A stretch of 45,831 bases of DNA from an uncultured Muribaculaceae bacterium (GTDB taxonomy: Bacteria > Bacteroidota > Bacteroidia > Bacteroidales > Muribaculaceae), in the NCBI GenBank assembly GCA_910587915.1, contig CAJUOB010000023.1, positions 1 through 45,831 of the forward strand. Direction: 5' to 3'. The notes under the pieces were generated by a model. It saw only the letters and a list, made by a program, of their open reading frames with translations, was not told the origin of the DNA and did no database searches. Made by a program: the position numbers and the translations under genes. Shown here piece after piece: positions 1 through 8,368 of this stretch. Each line of letters opens with the position of its first letter. Positions within the stretch are counted from its first letter, which is position 1.

Positions 1-147
1 CGTCTCAACAAGTTCTTCAAGGAATCTTGCCTCATGGAGCAGGAATTCGTTAAAGACGGAAACCTCACCATCGGCCAGTACCTCGAGCAGAACGCCAAGG
101 GCCTCGTGGTTGTTAACTTCAAGCGCGTTAACCTCAATCAGGACTAA
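1..147 (+). CDS. tsf: Elongation factor Ts, C-terminal end (partial)
   Basis: The window opens inside a reading frame of 48 codons that ends in TAA at 145-147. The residues (FFKESCLMEQEFVKDG, then a GQYLEQ stretch and VNFKRVNL) match the C-terminal end of EF-Ts, the guanine-nucleotide exchange factor that recycles EF-Tu during translation. In this family the conserved 'F-x-K-E' segment precedes the last beta strand, as here. The start and upstream genes lie outside the window; rpsB usually precedes tsf. A strong terminator follows at once, so the operon ends here. Confidence 0.82.
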   Translation, partial: RLNKFFKESCLMEQEFVKDGNLTIGQYLEQNAKGLVVVNFKRVNLNQD

Positions 148-171
148 TTCCGTCTGAGGCTTGAAATATAG

Positions 172-210
172 CGGAGATGCATCGTTGTTGCGATGCATCT
201 CCGTTTTTTT
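172..210 (+). terminator. Rho-independent terminator after tsf
   Basis: A perfect 13-bp stem (CGGAGATGCATCG at 172-184 with its complement at 191-203) closes a 6-nt loop and is followed directly by seven T residues. It separates the tsf transcript from recR. Confidence 0.93.
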
Positions 211-245
211 ATGCCTTTTGTGGCCGCTTTGTGCTCCATGTTTGT

Positions 246-253
246 TAATTTTG
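246..253 (+). promoter_or_regulatory. recR -7 promoter element (TAATTTTG)
   Basis: TAATTTTG fits the Bacteroidetes -7 consensus TAnnTTTG exactly. Only 4 nt separate it from the recR ATG at 258, so transcription probably starts at or next to the start codon. No well-spaced -33 TTTG is obvious. Confidence 0.6.
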
Positions 254-257
254 TACT

Positions 258-875
258 ATGGAACAGGAATTTTCATCGGTCTTGCTCGAAAATGCCGTTT
301 CCTCACTTTCGCGTCTGCCGGGAGTGGGGCGCAAGACGGCGCTCCGCTTCGCACTCCATCTGCTGCGTCGCGAGGAAAACGAGGCTGTCGGCATAGGCGA
401 GGCAATAATCAATCTCCGCAAAGGCATCCGTTATTGCTCCGTCTGCCACAATATCAGTGAGGACGAAGTCTGTCCTATCTGTGCCTCGCCATCGCGCAAG
501 CGCTCCATTGTGTGCGTGGTCGAAAACGTGCGCGATGTCATGAGCATCGAAGCTACCGGCCGCTACGATGGCGTATACCATGTGCTCGGTGGTCTCATTT
601 CGCCAATCGATGGTCTCGGACCCGACTCTCTCGAGATAGCCTCGCTGATCGACCGTATAAAGCAGGGTGGAGTAGAGGAAGTGATATTGGCTACCGGTGC
701 GACCGTGGAGGCCGATACCACCGATTTCTACATATACCGCCTCATCGGTCGCAGCGGATGCGATGTCAAAGTGACACAGCTTGCGCGTGGTGTCGCCGTG
801 GGCAATGAAATAGAATATACCGACGAGGCTACACTTGCACGTTCCCTTGTCGACAGAACACCATTTACAATATGA
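258..875 (+). CDS. recR: Recombination protein RecR
   Basis: The 205-residue product has the RecR order: an N-terminal helix-hairpin-helix (LSRLPGVGRKTALRFALHLL, about 17-36), a four-cysteine zinc finger (Cys60, Cys63, Cys72, Cys75) and a Toprim domain (about 80-175). RecR acts with RecF and RecO to load RecA at gaps in single-stranded DNA. Length is normal for the family. The ATG at 258 is supported by the promoter element just upstream. Its stop overlaps the next gene by 4 bp (ATGA at 872-875), so the two genes are translationally coupled. Confidence 0.96.
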   Translation: MEQEFSSVLLENAVSSLSRLPGVGRKTALRFALHLLRREENEAVGIGEAIINLRKGIRYCSVCHNISEDEVCPICASPSRKRSIVCVVENVRDVMSIEATGRYDGVYHVLGGLISPIDGLGPDSLEIASLIDRIKQGGVEEVILATGATVEADTTDFYIYRLIGRSGCDVKVTQLARGVAVGNEIEYTDEATLARSLVDRTPFTI

Positions 876-1417
876 ATCTCTCCAACGACAAAGTGACTCT
901 TCGCGCCCCCGAGCCCGAAGATCTCGACTTCCTCTATCTTCTCGAAAATGATCCCGACGTCATTGCCGGTGGCAATACGCCCGCACCGGTAAGCCGTCAG
1001 CAACTCTGGACATATATCCAGAACTACTCGGCCGACATATTTGCCATGGGCGAACTGCGCCTTGTGGTCGTCGACAATTCTACCGGACAGGCGGTGGGCA
1101 CCGTCGACATAAGTTCCTTCAGCCCGCACGACCGAAACGGCTATGTCGGTATTGCCATTGCAGCGCCATACCGTGGTCGCGGACTCGGTGCCGCAGCGCT
1201 CAAACTCCTGTGCCGATATGCTGCCGTAAACATTGGCATGCACACCCTCGCCGCTGCTGTGGCCGAGGACAACCAGGTGTCCCGTAGTCTGTTCGCCTCA
1301 TGCGGATTCCGCACATGCGGTCGACTGCGCTCGTGGATACGCCGTGGCGACGCCCACCGCTGCGACGCCCAGCTCTACCAGCGCATGCTCATTCCCGTTG
1401 CAACCACCAACATATAA
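872..1417 (+). CDS. GNAT family N-acetyltransferase (RimJ/RimL-like)
   Basis: The 181-residue protein has the GNAT fold order: an N-terminal RAPEPEDLDFLYLLEND strand-helix, a central beta sheet (about 62-98) and the acetyl-CoA loop motif RGRGLG at 101-106, followed by the EDNQVSRSLFASCGF helix typical of ribosomal-protein or small-molecule acetyltransferases. Similar Bacteroidetes proteins are often annotated SpeG- or RimJ-like; the substrate cannot be told from sequence. It overlaps recR by 4 bp and is presumably co-transcribed with it, an association of no obvious functional meaning. Confidence 0.88.
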   Translation: MNLSNDKVTLRAPEPEDLDFLYLLENDPDVIAGGNTPAPVSRQQLWTYIQNYSADIFAMGELRLVVVDNSTGQAVGTVDISSFSPHDRNGYVGIAIAAPYRGRGLGAAALKLLCRYAAVNIGMHTLAAAVAEDNQVSRSLFASCGFRTCGRLRSWIRRGDAHRCDAQLYQRMLIPVATTNI

Positions 1418-1837
1418 GGCCCCAAGCCCAAAAGACCTTGCCATCTCCCGCATCGCCCTTCCACACCTTCCGGCATCCTGAGCTGTGTCTCAGAGCCTCG
1501 GACGAGGCGACATCATACTATATAGTACCGACCTTTTCAACCCATGAACGTACTCAGGCCGCCATTAACGGTTGTTGACTTTGGCGTCTCCATGAAACCG
1601 TTCCAAGGTACCCTCTTATAGTCGAAACTCTACGTATAAGCGTCTGTATATTATAAGTATAGTGTGTAGACGCAGTCCTGTGTTTGAGGCATAGATACTT
1701 ATATATTGGTGTATTAGGGCAAAAAAATGGCATATTTGGCTTTAGTCCTATCGTCTGCTTGTGGAATCAAGAGTTTTTATTTATCTTGTGCAGTGAAAAT
1801 TAGCCACGAAATCCCGTTGACCAAATCTAATCCGTTT
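1418..1837. other. Long intergenic region before the C10 protease gene
   Basis: No convincing gene is seen. A short reading frame continues upstream of 1838 in frame with the protease, but it lacks family-like residues. The stretch holds two weak hairpins (GCCTC/GAGGC at 1495-1508; GCGTCT/AGACGC at 1640-1673). Base composition turns AT-rich from about 1620 onward, matching the two genes that follow. No exact TAnnTTTG element was found close to the protease start. Confidence 0.5.
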
Positions 1838-3250
1838 ATGAAAAAATTACATATAGTGAATGTCGTGCTCTGGCTAACGTTAGCACTTGTCTCATGTCAA
1901 GACTTGCAGAATTTCGAGGAAACTGTGGCCCCGGTTCTAACAGAATTTCAGACTACTCTACCGAGAATAGATAGCTCTATTGAAAATCTTACAATGCATG
2001 ACGCAAAAACTGTTGCGAACATTTTCGCTGAAAAAAAAGCGATATCGCGTTCCGGGAGTCCAAGGGCGATAAAAAATGTTGTAACTATCAATGACGAGAA
2101 CGGGGCTCCTGCAATTTATGCAGTAAACTTTGATGATGGCTATATCCTTGTATCTGCTACAAAAAAGTATTTTCCGATTCTTGCTGAGGTAGATCATGGA
2201 ACATACCCGAATGAAGACATGAATTATACCGGGGTGGAAATTATTATACAAGATATGCTTTATAATATATCTTTGGCTCGGAATGGTTTATATGATTTCA
2301 ATGCTAAGATACAATGGAATGAGTATGTGGAAAAAGATACTGTTCCAAATTCAGTGCGCTCACGTGTGACGGATGACTATTGGGTTGCTTATGAGAATTG
2401 GTGGTTTGATAAGTGTGAGGGTTTTAATGTCTATTATCTTCACGAATGTCTTGAAAAAGGTGTGTTAAATCAAGAGCAGTATGATCGATATGTAAGAGCA
2501 GTTCAAGATGAAGATTTATGGGATGGAACCGAATATAGTTGGTATTGGACAGCTTATGTTGTAGAGCGTGTGTATTCAGAACGTACTCAAAAAGGGCCTT
2601 TCTTGACTACTGAATGGCATCAGGGATATCCTTACAATACAACTGGGAAAAAAAGCTTAGGCTGTGCAACGATAGCTACGGGACAATTGATGAATTTTTT
2701 TAGATATCCTTCAAGTATAGTGTGGGATAATATGATTGGGGCTTTTCCTACATTAGAATTGACGGATTTTTTAGCAGATCTTAGAAATAAGTTACGAGTA
2801 GATGATGATGGCGGAACAAATATTGAAGAAGCTAACCGTGTCTTAACGGAATATGGATATAATACTTCTATAATCTCTCATACACAAGGTAGGGCAGTCG
2901 GCTCTCTGCGTAACGATAAGCCAGTTTACGCCAGAGGATCAAGCATTTTGACTCCCGGGGGCCATGCTTGGGTTATTGATGGATTTCAGGAAAATGTTGA
3001 TGCCGTTGTATATGAGCTATATAGATTGTCAGATGTTTATTATCCGGATTTTCAATACGTAGAGGCTCAGGAGTATGACCCTGTATATAATTATTCTTCG
3101 AGTACGACCTTACATATGAATTGGGGTTGGGCGTTTGGTGTACATAATGGATGGTATCTGGATAGCGACCTTCCAGTTGTTACAGATGAAACGGGCAGCT
3201 ATAAGTTCTCAAGCAACCGCAAAGATATAATAATAAATGGTTACAAGTAA
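1838..3250 (+). CDS. C10 family (streptopain-like) cysteine protease, lipoprotein
   Basis: The 470-residue product begins with a lipoprotein signal (lipobox LVSC, Cys20). An N-terminal propeptide/Spi-like domain (about 50-125, with YAVNFDDGYILVSATKKYFP) precedes a C10 peptidase domain (about 255-470). Catalytic features are Cys276 in GCATIATGQ, His376 in GGHAWVIDG, the NWGW motif at 428-431, and Gln262 as likely oxyanion residue. Such enzymes are secreted zymogens that cut host or dietary proteins. ATG 1838 is chosen over the in-frame ATG at 1727 because it gives a clean signal peptide. The gene is visibly AT-richer than its neighbours, suggesting transfer. The next gene lies 11 bp downstream. 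Confidence 0.93.
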   Translation: MKKLHIVNVVLWLTLALVSCQDLQNFEETVAPVLTEFQTTLPRIDSSIENLTMHDAKTVANIFAEKKAISRSGSPRAIKNVVTINDENGAPAIYAVNFDDGYILVSATKKYFPILAEVDHGTYPNEDMNYTGVEIIIQDMLYNISLARNGLYDFNAKIQWNEYVEKDTVPNSVRSRVTDDYWVAYENWWFDKCEGFNVYYLHECLEKGVLNQEQYDRYVRAVQDEDLWDGTEYSWYWTAYVVERVYSERTQKGPFLTTEWHQGYPYNTTGKKSLGCATIATGQLMNFFRYPSSIVWDNMIGAFPTLELTDFLADLRNKLRVDDDGGTNIEEANRVLTEYGYNTSIISHTQGRAVGSLRNDKPVYARGSSILTPGGHAWVIDGFQENVDAVVYELYRLSDVYYPDFQYVEAQEYDPVYNYSSSTTLHMNWGWAFGVHNGWYLDSDLPVVTDETGSYKFSSNRKDIIINGYK

Positions 3251-3261
3251 TAAAATGATAT

Positions 3262-3708
3262 ATGTGTATGGCTAAAACGAGTGTCTATTCAATTTTTGCA
3301 TTGATTCTACCATTTGTATTTTTCTCATGCAAGGATAATGAGGATATTGATGGTCCCGGTCCGGTATTTACCCCAATAAGTTGGAGTGCTGTTGAAAATT
3401 CAAATCCTGACGGTATAGATATAGAAATATTTGGTGGCGAGGTGTACATTGCATCGGAATTTCAAGGAGGCGAGATAACACTGGAAGCAGATGAAGATGT
3501 ATATATCCATCAGCAAAATCCCAAAGACTTCAAGTGGTATCGCAAGACTGAATATGAGGATGAAGTATTAAGCATGAGCGTGCAGAAAGATAAGGTGTAT
3601 ATCAAATTAGCCTCAGCTGCAGCATCTTCGGAAGCGCAGATTATGATTGTCGGTAAATACGACACTAAAGTCGGGAAAATAGTGCTGAAACGGGAGTTTT
3701 TAGAATGA
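3262..3708 (+). CDS. Small lipoprotein partner of the C10 protease (candidate inhibitor)
   Basis: A 148-residue lipoprotein with lipobox FFSC (Cys23; Cys21 if translation begins at the second in-frame ATG, 3268). The mature part of about 125 residues alternates short hydrophobic strands (GGEVYIAS, GGEITLEA, KVYIKLAS, AQIMIVGKY, GKIVLKREF) and looks all-beta. I do not recognise the family. It lies 11 bp after the C10 protease gene and shares its AT-rich composition, so the two form one unit. Some Bacteroides C10 proteases are encoded next to small inhibitors; a comparable role here is inference from context. Confidence 0.75.
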   Translation: MCMAKTSVYSIFALILPFVFFSCKDNEDIDGPGPVFTPISWSAVENSNPDGIDIEIFGGEVYIASEFQGGEITLEADEDVYIHQQNPKDFKWYRKTEYEDEVLSMSVQKDKVYIKLASAAASSEAQIMIVGKYDTKVGKIVLKREFLE

Positions 3709-3940
3709 TATCATTATGACGGTACACTCCGGAAATTTACAACCAAAGCAGCATTGATGCCTATGTTGTGTCACATCGCAAATCGATGCTGTTGGCAACG
3801 ATGTCGTGCTGTTGGCAATGAAGTAACGAGGAACGTGGGCGTTTCTGCAAACCCAGCGCTATGGATTCCGGCGGCGTTTTAATGTTTTTTATGGAGAACG
3901 TTAAAATATAATCGGGTAAATATCCGTAACTTTGTAAGTT
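3709..3940. promoter_or_regulatory. Intergenic region with C11 protease -7 element
   Basis: TAACTTTG at 3927-3934 matches the TAnnTTTG consensus exactly and ends 6 nt before the ATG at 3941, so any leader would be nearly absent. Upstream lies a short imperfect direct repeat containing GCTGTTGGCAA twice (around 3790 and 3809). No gene is seen. Confidence 0.6.
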
Positions 3941-5104
3941 ATGAAGAATATTTATCCGTACTTTATCCTTTTGTGTTGCGTTGCCCTTACTTTGGCATCG
4001 TGCAAGAAAGATGAGCCCGCGCCCCCGGCTCCGGTGGATGCTTCGCGGACAGTGCTCGTATATATGGTAGCCAACAATAACCTTGGCAGTAGCCGCTTCG
4101 ATGCCATGGACCTCGAGGAAATGAAGACAGGAGCCGGCAAAGGCTATATCGGCGACGGTCGTCTGCTGGTATACCATGCGCCTTATAATGCCGACCCGCA
4201 TCTTATCGAAATAACTTCGCACGGCATCGACACGCTCCAAAGCTACGACCGCAGTCTCCGGTCGGTGTCGTCGCAGCGCATGTCGGCAGTGCTTTCCGAT
4301 ATGGCCCGTCTCGCTCCCGCCGACGACTATGGTATGGTGCTGTGGAGCCATGGCACCGGTTGGATTCACGATGGCATGGAAAGCACACCTCTGCACCAGC
4401 GCTCATTCGGCGAGGAACACGGCTATACCATGAACACATCTACCTTGGCCGAGGTGATATCAGCCGCCAAGGTCGACTTCAGCTTTCTCTATTTCGACTG
4501 CTGCTACATGATGAGCATCGAGACTCTCTACGAGCTCCGCAACGCTGTGCCGCTTATTGCCGGAAGTGCTACCGAACTGCCTTCGCCCGGAATGCCCTAC
4601 GATCTCAATGTTCGCTACTTTTTCGCAAAGCCCTCGGTCGACCTGATAGGCGCGGCCGAAAGCACATTCAACTACTACGACGCTATGTTTGGTCAGGACC
4701 GCACATGCACAATGAGCGTGGTGGAAACGGCCGGTATTGCCCGACTTGCGCAGATATCCCGCACTATTTTCGAAGCATGCGGTGGTGGTATCCCCGAGGG
4801 CTATTCGCCACAGCGCTTCATGTACACATCTGTAGCATCCTGCCGCTATTTCGATTTCCTCGACTATATGCACGCACTGTGCGATGCCGCAGGTCGCCAG
4901 GACCTCGCCGGTACTTTCGACAGCACATTCTCGGAGGTGGTGACATATTCAGCCGCAACCCCGAAACTGTGGAATGCCATCGATCTCAACCGTCATAACG
5001 GTATTTCAACCTATATACTCTCCAACGCCGAATCGTCGCTTACCGGTAATTACAATCAGCTCAGCTGGTTCGACGACGTTGCTTCGGCAGTAAAATTCGA
5101 ATAG
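3941..5104 (+). CDS. Clostripain-family (C11) cysteine protease, lipoprotein
   Basis: The 387-residue protein has a lipoprotein signal (lipobox LASC, Cys21) and a C11 peptidase domain from about residue 36: an initial strand (RTVLVYMVANNNLG), the catalytic His137 in LWSHGTGW and the likely catalytic Cys188 in FDCCYMM, which corresponds to the D-x-C-x-M motif of clostripain and PmC11. These enzymes cleave after basic residues and often self-activate. The protein is probably anchored at the cell surface or periplasmic face. Its stop abuts the ATG of the MscS gene with no gap, so the genes are co-transcribed. It is GC-rich, unlike the C10 gene upstream. Confidence 0.92.
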   Translation: MKNIYPYFILLCCVALTLASCKKDEPAPPAPVDASRTVLVYMVANNNLGSSRFDAMDLEEMKTGAGKGYIGDGRLLVYHAPYNADPHLIEITSHGIDTLQSYDRSLRSVSSQRMSAVLSDMARLAPADDYGMVLWSHGTGWIHDGMESTPLHQRSFGEEHGYTMNTSTLAEVISAAKVDFSFLYFDCCYMMSIETLYELRNAVPLIAGSATELPSPGMPYDLNVRYFFAKPSVDLIGAAESTFNYYDAMFGQDRTCTMSVVETAGIARLAQISRTIFEACGGGIPEGYSPQRFMYTSVASCRYFDFLDYMHALCDAAGRQDLAGTFDSTFSEVVTYSAATPKLWNAIDLNRHNGISTYILSNAESSLTGNYNQLSWFDDVASAVKFE

Positions 5105-6202
5105 ATGATACATCTTCAGATACCCGACGTCCCTGTGGCGTTGCCTGATTCCGTGCCGAGCCGTGCGCAGGAGATCGAAATGCTCAAGTCGCTGCCTTTC
5201 GATGAACTCATGACGCGTCTCGTAAGTTCGATGGTGACCTTCGCCATCAACCTCGGCATAGCTATCCTTGTGTTCTATGTCGGCCAGATCGTTATCAAGA
5301 AAATCTACAAGATTGTAAATGGCATATTTCTCCGCCGCGATGTCGACGACTCGCTTGCCTCGTTCATTCTCAGCCTTGTCAGGATGGTGCTCTATTTCAT
5401 CCTCATTGTCACTGTGGTGGGCATATTGGGCATCGAGACATCGTCGTTCATAGCCATCTTTGCCTCTGCCGGTGTTGCCATCGGTATGGCATTGAGCGGT
5501 ACACTCCAGAATTTTGCCGGTGGCGTTCTCATTCTTCTCCTCAAGCCCTACAAGGTAGGTGACTATGTCGAAGCTCAGGGTTATGCAGGCACTGTACGCG
5601 AGATTCAGATTTTCCACACAGTAATCACCACCCCCGACAATAAATCCATCATCATTCCAAACGGTGGTCTCAGCACCGGTTCAATCAACAATTACTCGCG
5701 CCTCGAGTACCGACGCGTCGACTGGATCGTGAGCATATCCTATGGAGACTCGGTCGATGCCGCTCGTGCTAAAATACTCGAGATACTGCTCAATGACCAT
5801 CGCGTGGTGAAAAAATTCATCGAGGACGACCGCGACATGCGAAAGACCGAAAAAGAGGAAAAGCAGAAAGTCGAATCGCCTGTTGAATCGGCTCAGGCAG
5901 CCCCTGAAAAACCTGTGCGTGGTTTGGCACGCTTCTTCCGAAAGAAAAGTGCCGACATTGCCCGCAAGCGTGCTGAGGATCCCGAGCTGGAGTTTGCCTT
6001 CGAAAAGCGCGGTGTCGACCGCTCGCCATCGGTCAAGGTCAATGCCCTTGCGGCAAGTTCGGTCGATCTGAAGGTCACAGCCTGGACCACCAACACCGAC
6101 TACTGGGGTGTATTCTACGACATCAACGAGAAAGTGCTCAACGAATTACCATCGGCGGGCATAAATTTCCCCTTCCCGCAGCTCGATGTCCATCAGAAAT
6201 GA
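5105..6202 (+). CDS. MscS-family mechanosensitive ion channel
   Basis: The 365-residue product shows three membrane helices (about 43-65, 88-110, 115-147). The third carries the Gly/Ala-rich pore pattern of MscS (ASAGVAIGMALSG) followed by the beta domain (VGDYVEAQGYAGTVREI, about 151-167). The channel releases solutes on hypo-osmotic shock. It exceeds the roughly 286 residues of the E. coli protein because a charged, low-complexity insert (about 238-305, rich in K, E, R and A) splits the cytoplasmic alpha/beta domain. The final strand and C-terminal tail (VTAWTTNTDYWGVFYDINEK) resume normally. The ATG follows the previous stop directly. Confidence 0.93.
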   Translation: MIHLQIPDVPVALPDSVPSRAQEIEMLKSLPFDELMTRLVSSMVTFAINLGIAILVFYVGQIVIKKIYKIVNGIFLRRDVDDSLASFILSLVRMVLYFILIVTVVGILGIETSSFIAIFASAGVAIGMALSGTLQNFAGGVLILLLKPYKVGDYVEAQGYAGTVREIQIFHTVITTPDNKSIIIPNGGLSTGSINNYSRLEYRRVDWIVSISYGDSVDAARAKILEILLNDHRVVKKFIEDDRDMRKTEKEEKQKVESPVESAQAAPEKPVRGLARFFRKKSADIARKRAEDPELEFAFEKRGVDRSPSVKVNALAASSVDLKVTAWTTNTDYWGVFYDINEKVLNELPSAGINFPFPQLDVHQK

Positions 6203-6232
6203 AAATGAATAATTCAATCAAATATCACATAT

Positions 6233-8368
6233 ATGAAACCCTACAAGCTTTGTGCAATGGCTCTTATCTTCACAGCCTGCGGTAAGCAGGCTCCGCTGGA
6301 GTATCCTGCAGCCCCCGCCGACAGCACTGTCTACGAGGCTTTCGGTATGGAGGTGATCGACACATACCGTCCTCTCGAGAACGACACCGCCGCCCAGACT
6401 CTCGAATGGGTGAAGGCAGAGAATAAACTCACACAGGATTATCTCGGTAATATTCCTTTCCGCGAGAATATCCGTGCTCGCCTCAAACAGCTCAACAATT
6501 ACAAGCGCAGCGGCCTCCCTTCGAAAGAAAACGATGGTAAGTACTACTTTTACGAGAACGATGGCACCCGCAACCAGAGCGTGCTTTACCGCATGGACTC
6601 CATCGGTGCCATTCCGGAAGTTTTCATCGACCCCAATACTCTGTCCGACGACGGCACTGTGGCTCTCACAGGCGTTTACCAAAGCCGCGACGGTAAATAC
6701 ACCGCATACACCGTATCGCGCTCCGGCAGCGACTGGACCGAAATCTTCGTGCTCGACACCGCTACCGGCGAACTTCTGCCCGACCATATCGAATGGGCTA
6801 AATTCACCGGCGCAGCCTGGAATGGCGATGGCTTCTACTACAGCGCCTACGACCGTCCCGAAGCCGGAAAGGAATTCTCGAATGCCAATGAGTACCATCG
6901 CGTGTACTATCATAAGCTCGGCACACCCCAGTCCGACGATAAAGTGGTGTTCGAAAACCGCCAGCAGCCGCTCTTCTTCCACACTGCCGCTACATCGCAC
7001 GACGAGAGCACTCTCTTTGTCATGGTCGGTGGACAGGGTCATGGCGATGAACTTCTGGCGCTCGATCTCACCAAGCCCGGAGCCAAGTGGAAGACTATCG
7101 TAGAAGGTCAGGACTATACTGTTGAACCTCTCGATGTGGTCGATGGTAAGCTCTATCTCTTCACTTCGCTTGGTGCGCAGCGCAACCGCCTCGTAAGTGT
7201 CGACCTCGCCAACCCTGCTGTGGAAAACTGGGTTGATGTCATTCCCGAAGACCCCGATGGTGGTGTGCTCACCTCGGTCGATTTTGCCGGTCCCGACCGT
7301 CTTATCGCCGTTTTCGACCGCGACGCTTCCAACCATGCCTATCTCTTCCCGCTCGAAGGTGGAAAGGCGATTTCCGAGATTGAATTCCCCACTTACGGTA
7401 CTGCCGCATTCTCTGCCGGACGCGACGCCGATCAGGTATTCTATTCTTTCTCCAGCTTTGTATACCCGTCGGCCATATATTCCTACGATGCCGCCACCAA
7501 CGAATCCAAGCTCTACAAATCGACCGATATCGAAGGCTTCAACCCCGACGATTATGTCACCGAGCAGGTGTTCTATACATCGGCCGATGGCACAAAGGTG
7601 CCCATGTTCGTGGTACGCCACAAGGATGTCAAGCCCGACGGTTCCAATCCCGTCTACCTCTACGGCTACGGTGGCTTTGGCGTAACACTCAATCCCGGAT
7701 TCAACGCCAACCGTCTTCTCTGGCTCGAAAACGGTGGCATCTACGCTCAGGCAAACCTGCGCGGTGGCTCCGAGTATGGCGAATCGTGGCATGAAGCAGG
7801 CACAAAGCTCAATAAACTCAACGTATTCAACGACTTCATCGCCGCTGCCGAGTACATGGTAGGCGAAGGCTGGACCAAGCCCGAACTCCTCACCATCGAG
7901 GGCGGAAGCAACGGCGGTCTGCTCGTCGGTGCTACAGTAAACATGCGCCCCGACCTCTTCCGTGTGGCAATCCCCCGTGTAGGTGTCATGGACATGATGC
8001 GCTACCATCTCTTCACCATCGGTTGGAACTGGGCCCACGACTACGGCACTGCCGACGACTCCGAGGAAATGGCAAGCTATCTGCTCGGATACTCGCCTAT
8101 CCATAATATAAAGAACGACGGCACGCCCTATCCCGCCATTCTCGTCACTACTGCCGACCACGACGACCGCGTCGTACCCGCGCACTCCTTCAAGTATGCG
8201 GCTACTCTCCAGGCTTCCGATACAGGCGACGCTCCCAAGCTTATCCGCATCGACTCCAATGCCGGTCATGGTGCCGGTAAACCGGTGAGCAAGGTAATCG
8301 ACGAATATACCGACATATATTCGTTCATATTCCAGAATATCGACCGCGAGCCCGCATCTGCCAAATGA
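6233..8368 (+). CDS. Prolyl oligopeptidase family (S9A) serine protease, lipoprotein
   Basis: The 711-residue enzyme starts with a short signal and lipobox FTAC (Cys16), then a seven-bladed beta-propeller (about 75-430) and a C-terminal alpha/beta hydrolase domain. The nucleophile is Ser559 in GGSNGG; the DHDDRVVP motif supplies the acid and NAGHGAG the histidine of the triad. Such enzymes hydrolyse short proline-containing peptides, here probably in the periplasm. The 30-bp gap from mscS and the 4-bp overlap with the next gene indicate one operon with the C11 protease and mscS. Length and motif order are normal. Confidence 0.95.
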   Translation: MKPYKLCAMALIFTACGKQAPLEYPAAPADSTVYEAFGMEVIDTYRPLENDTAAQTLEWVKAENKLTQDYLGNIPFRENIRARLKQLNNYKRSGLPSKENDGKYYFYENDGTRNQSVLYRMDSIGAIPEVFIDPNTLSDDGTVALTGVYQSRDGKYTAYTVSRSGSDWTEIFVLDTATGELLPDHIEWAKFTGAAWNGDGFYYSAYDRPEAGKEFSNANEYHRVYYHKLGTPQSDDKVVFENRQQPLFFHTAATSHDESTLFVMVGGQGHGDELLALDLTKPGAKWKTIVEGQDYTVEPLDVVDGKLYLFTSLGAQRNRLVSVDLANPAVENWVDVIPEDPDGGVLTSVDFAGPDRLIAVFDRDASNHAYLFPLEGGKAISEIEFPTYGTAAFSAGRDADQVFYSFSSFVYPSAIYSYDAATNESKLYKSTDIEGFNPDDYVTEQVFYTSADGTKVPMFVVRHKDVKPDGSNPVYLYGYGGFGVTLNPGFNANRLLWLENGGIYAQANLRGGSEYGESWHEAGTKLNKLNVFNDFIAAAEYMVGEGWTKPELLTIEGGSNGGLLVGATVNMRPDLFRVAIPRVGVMDMMRYHLFTIGWNWAHDYGTADDSEEMASYLLGYSPIHNIKNDGTPYPAILVTTADHDDRVVPAHSFKYAATLQASDTGDAPKLIRIDSNAGHGAGKPVSKVIDEYTDIYSFIFQNIDREPASAK

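Noticed and set aside
1727..1837. N-terminal extension of the C10 protease from ATG 1727
   Set aside because: The extension would hide the lipoprotein signal that begins at ATG 1838 and has no family counterpart.
6218..8269. A 683-residue minus-strand open frame antisense to the prolyl oligopeptidase
   Set aside because: Low-complexity Val/Gly/Glu-rich shadow of a GC-rich gene; the plus strand has complete catalytic motifs.
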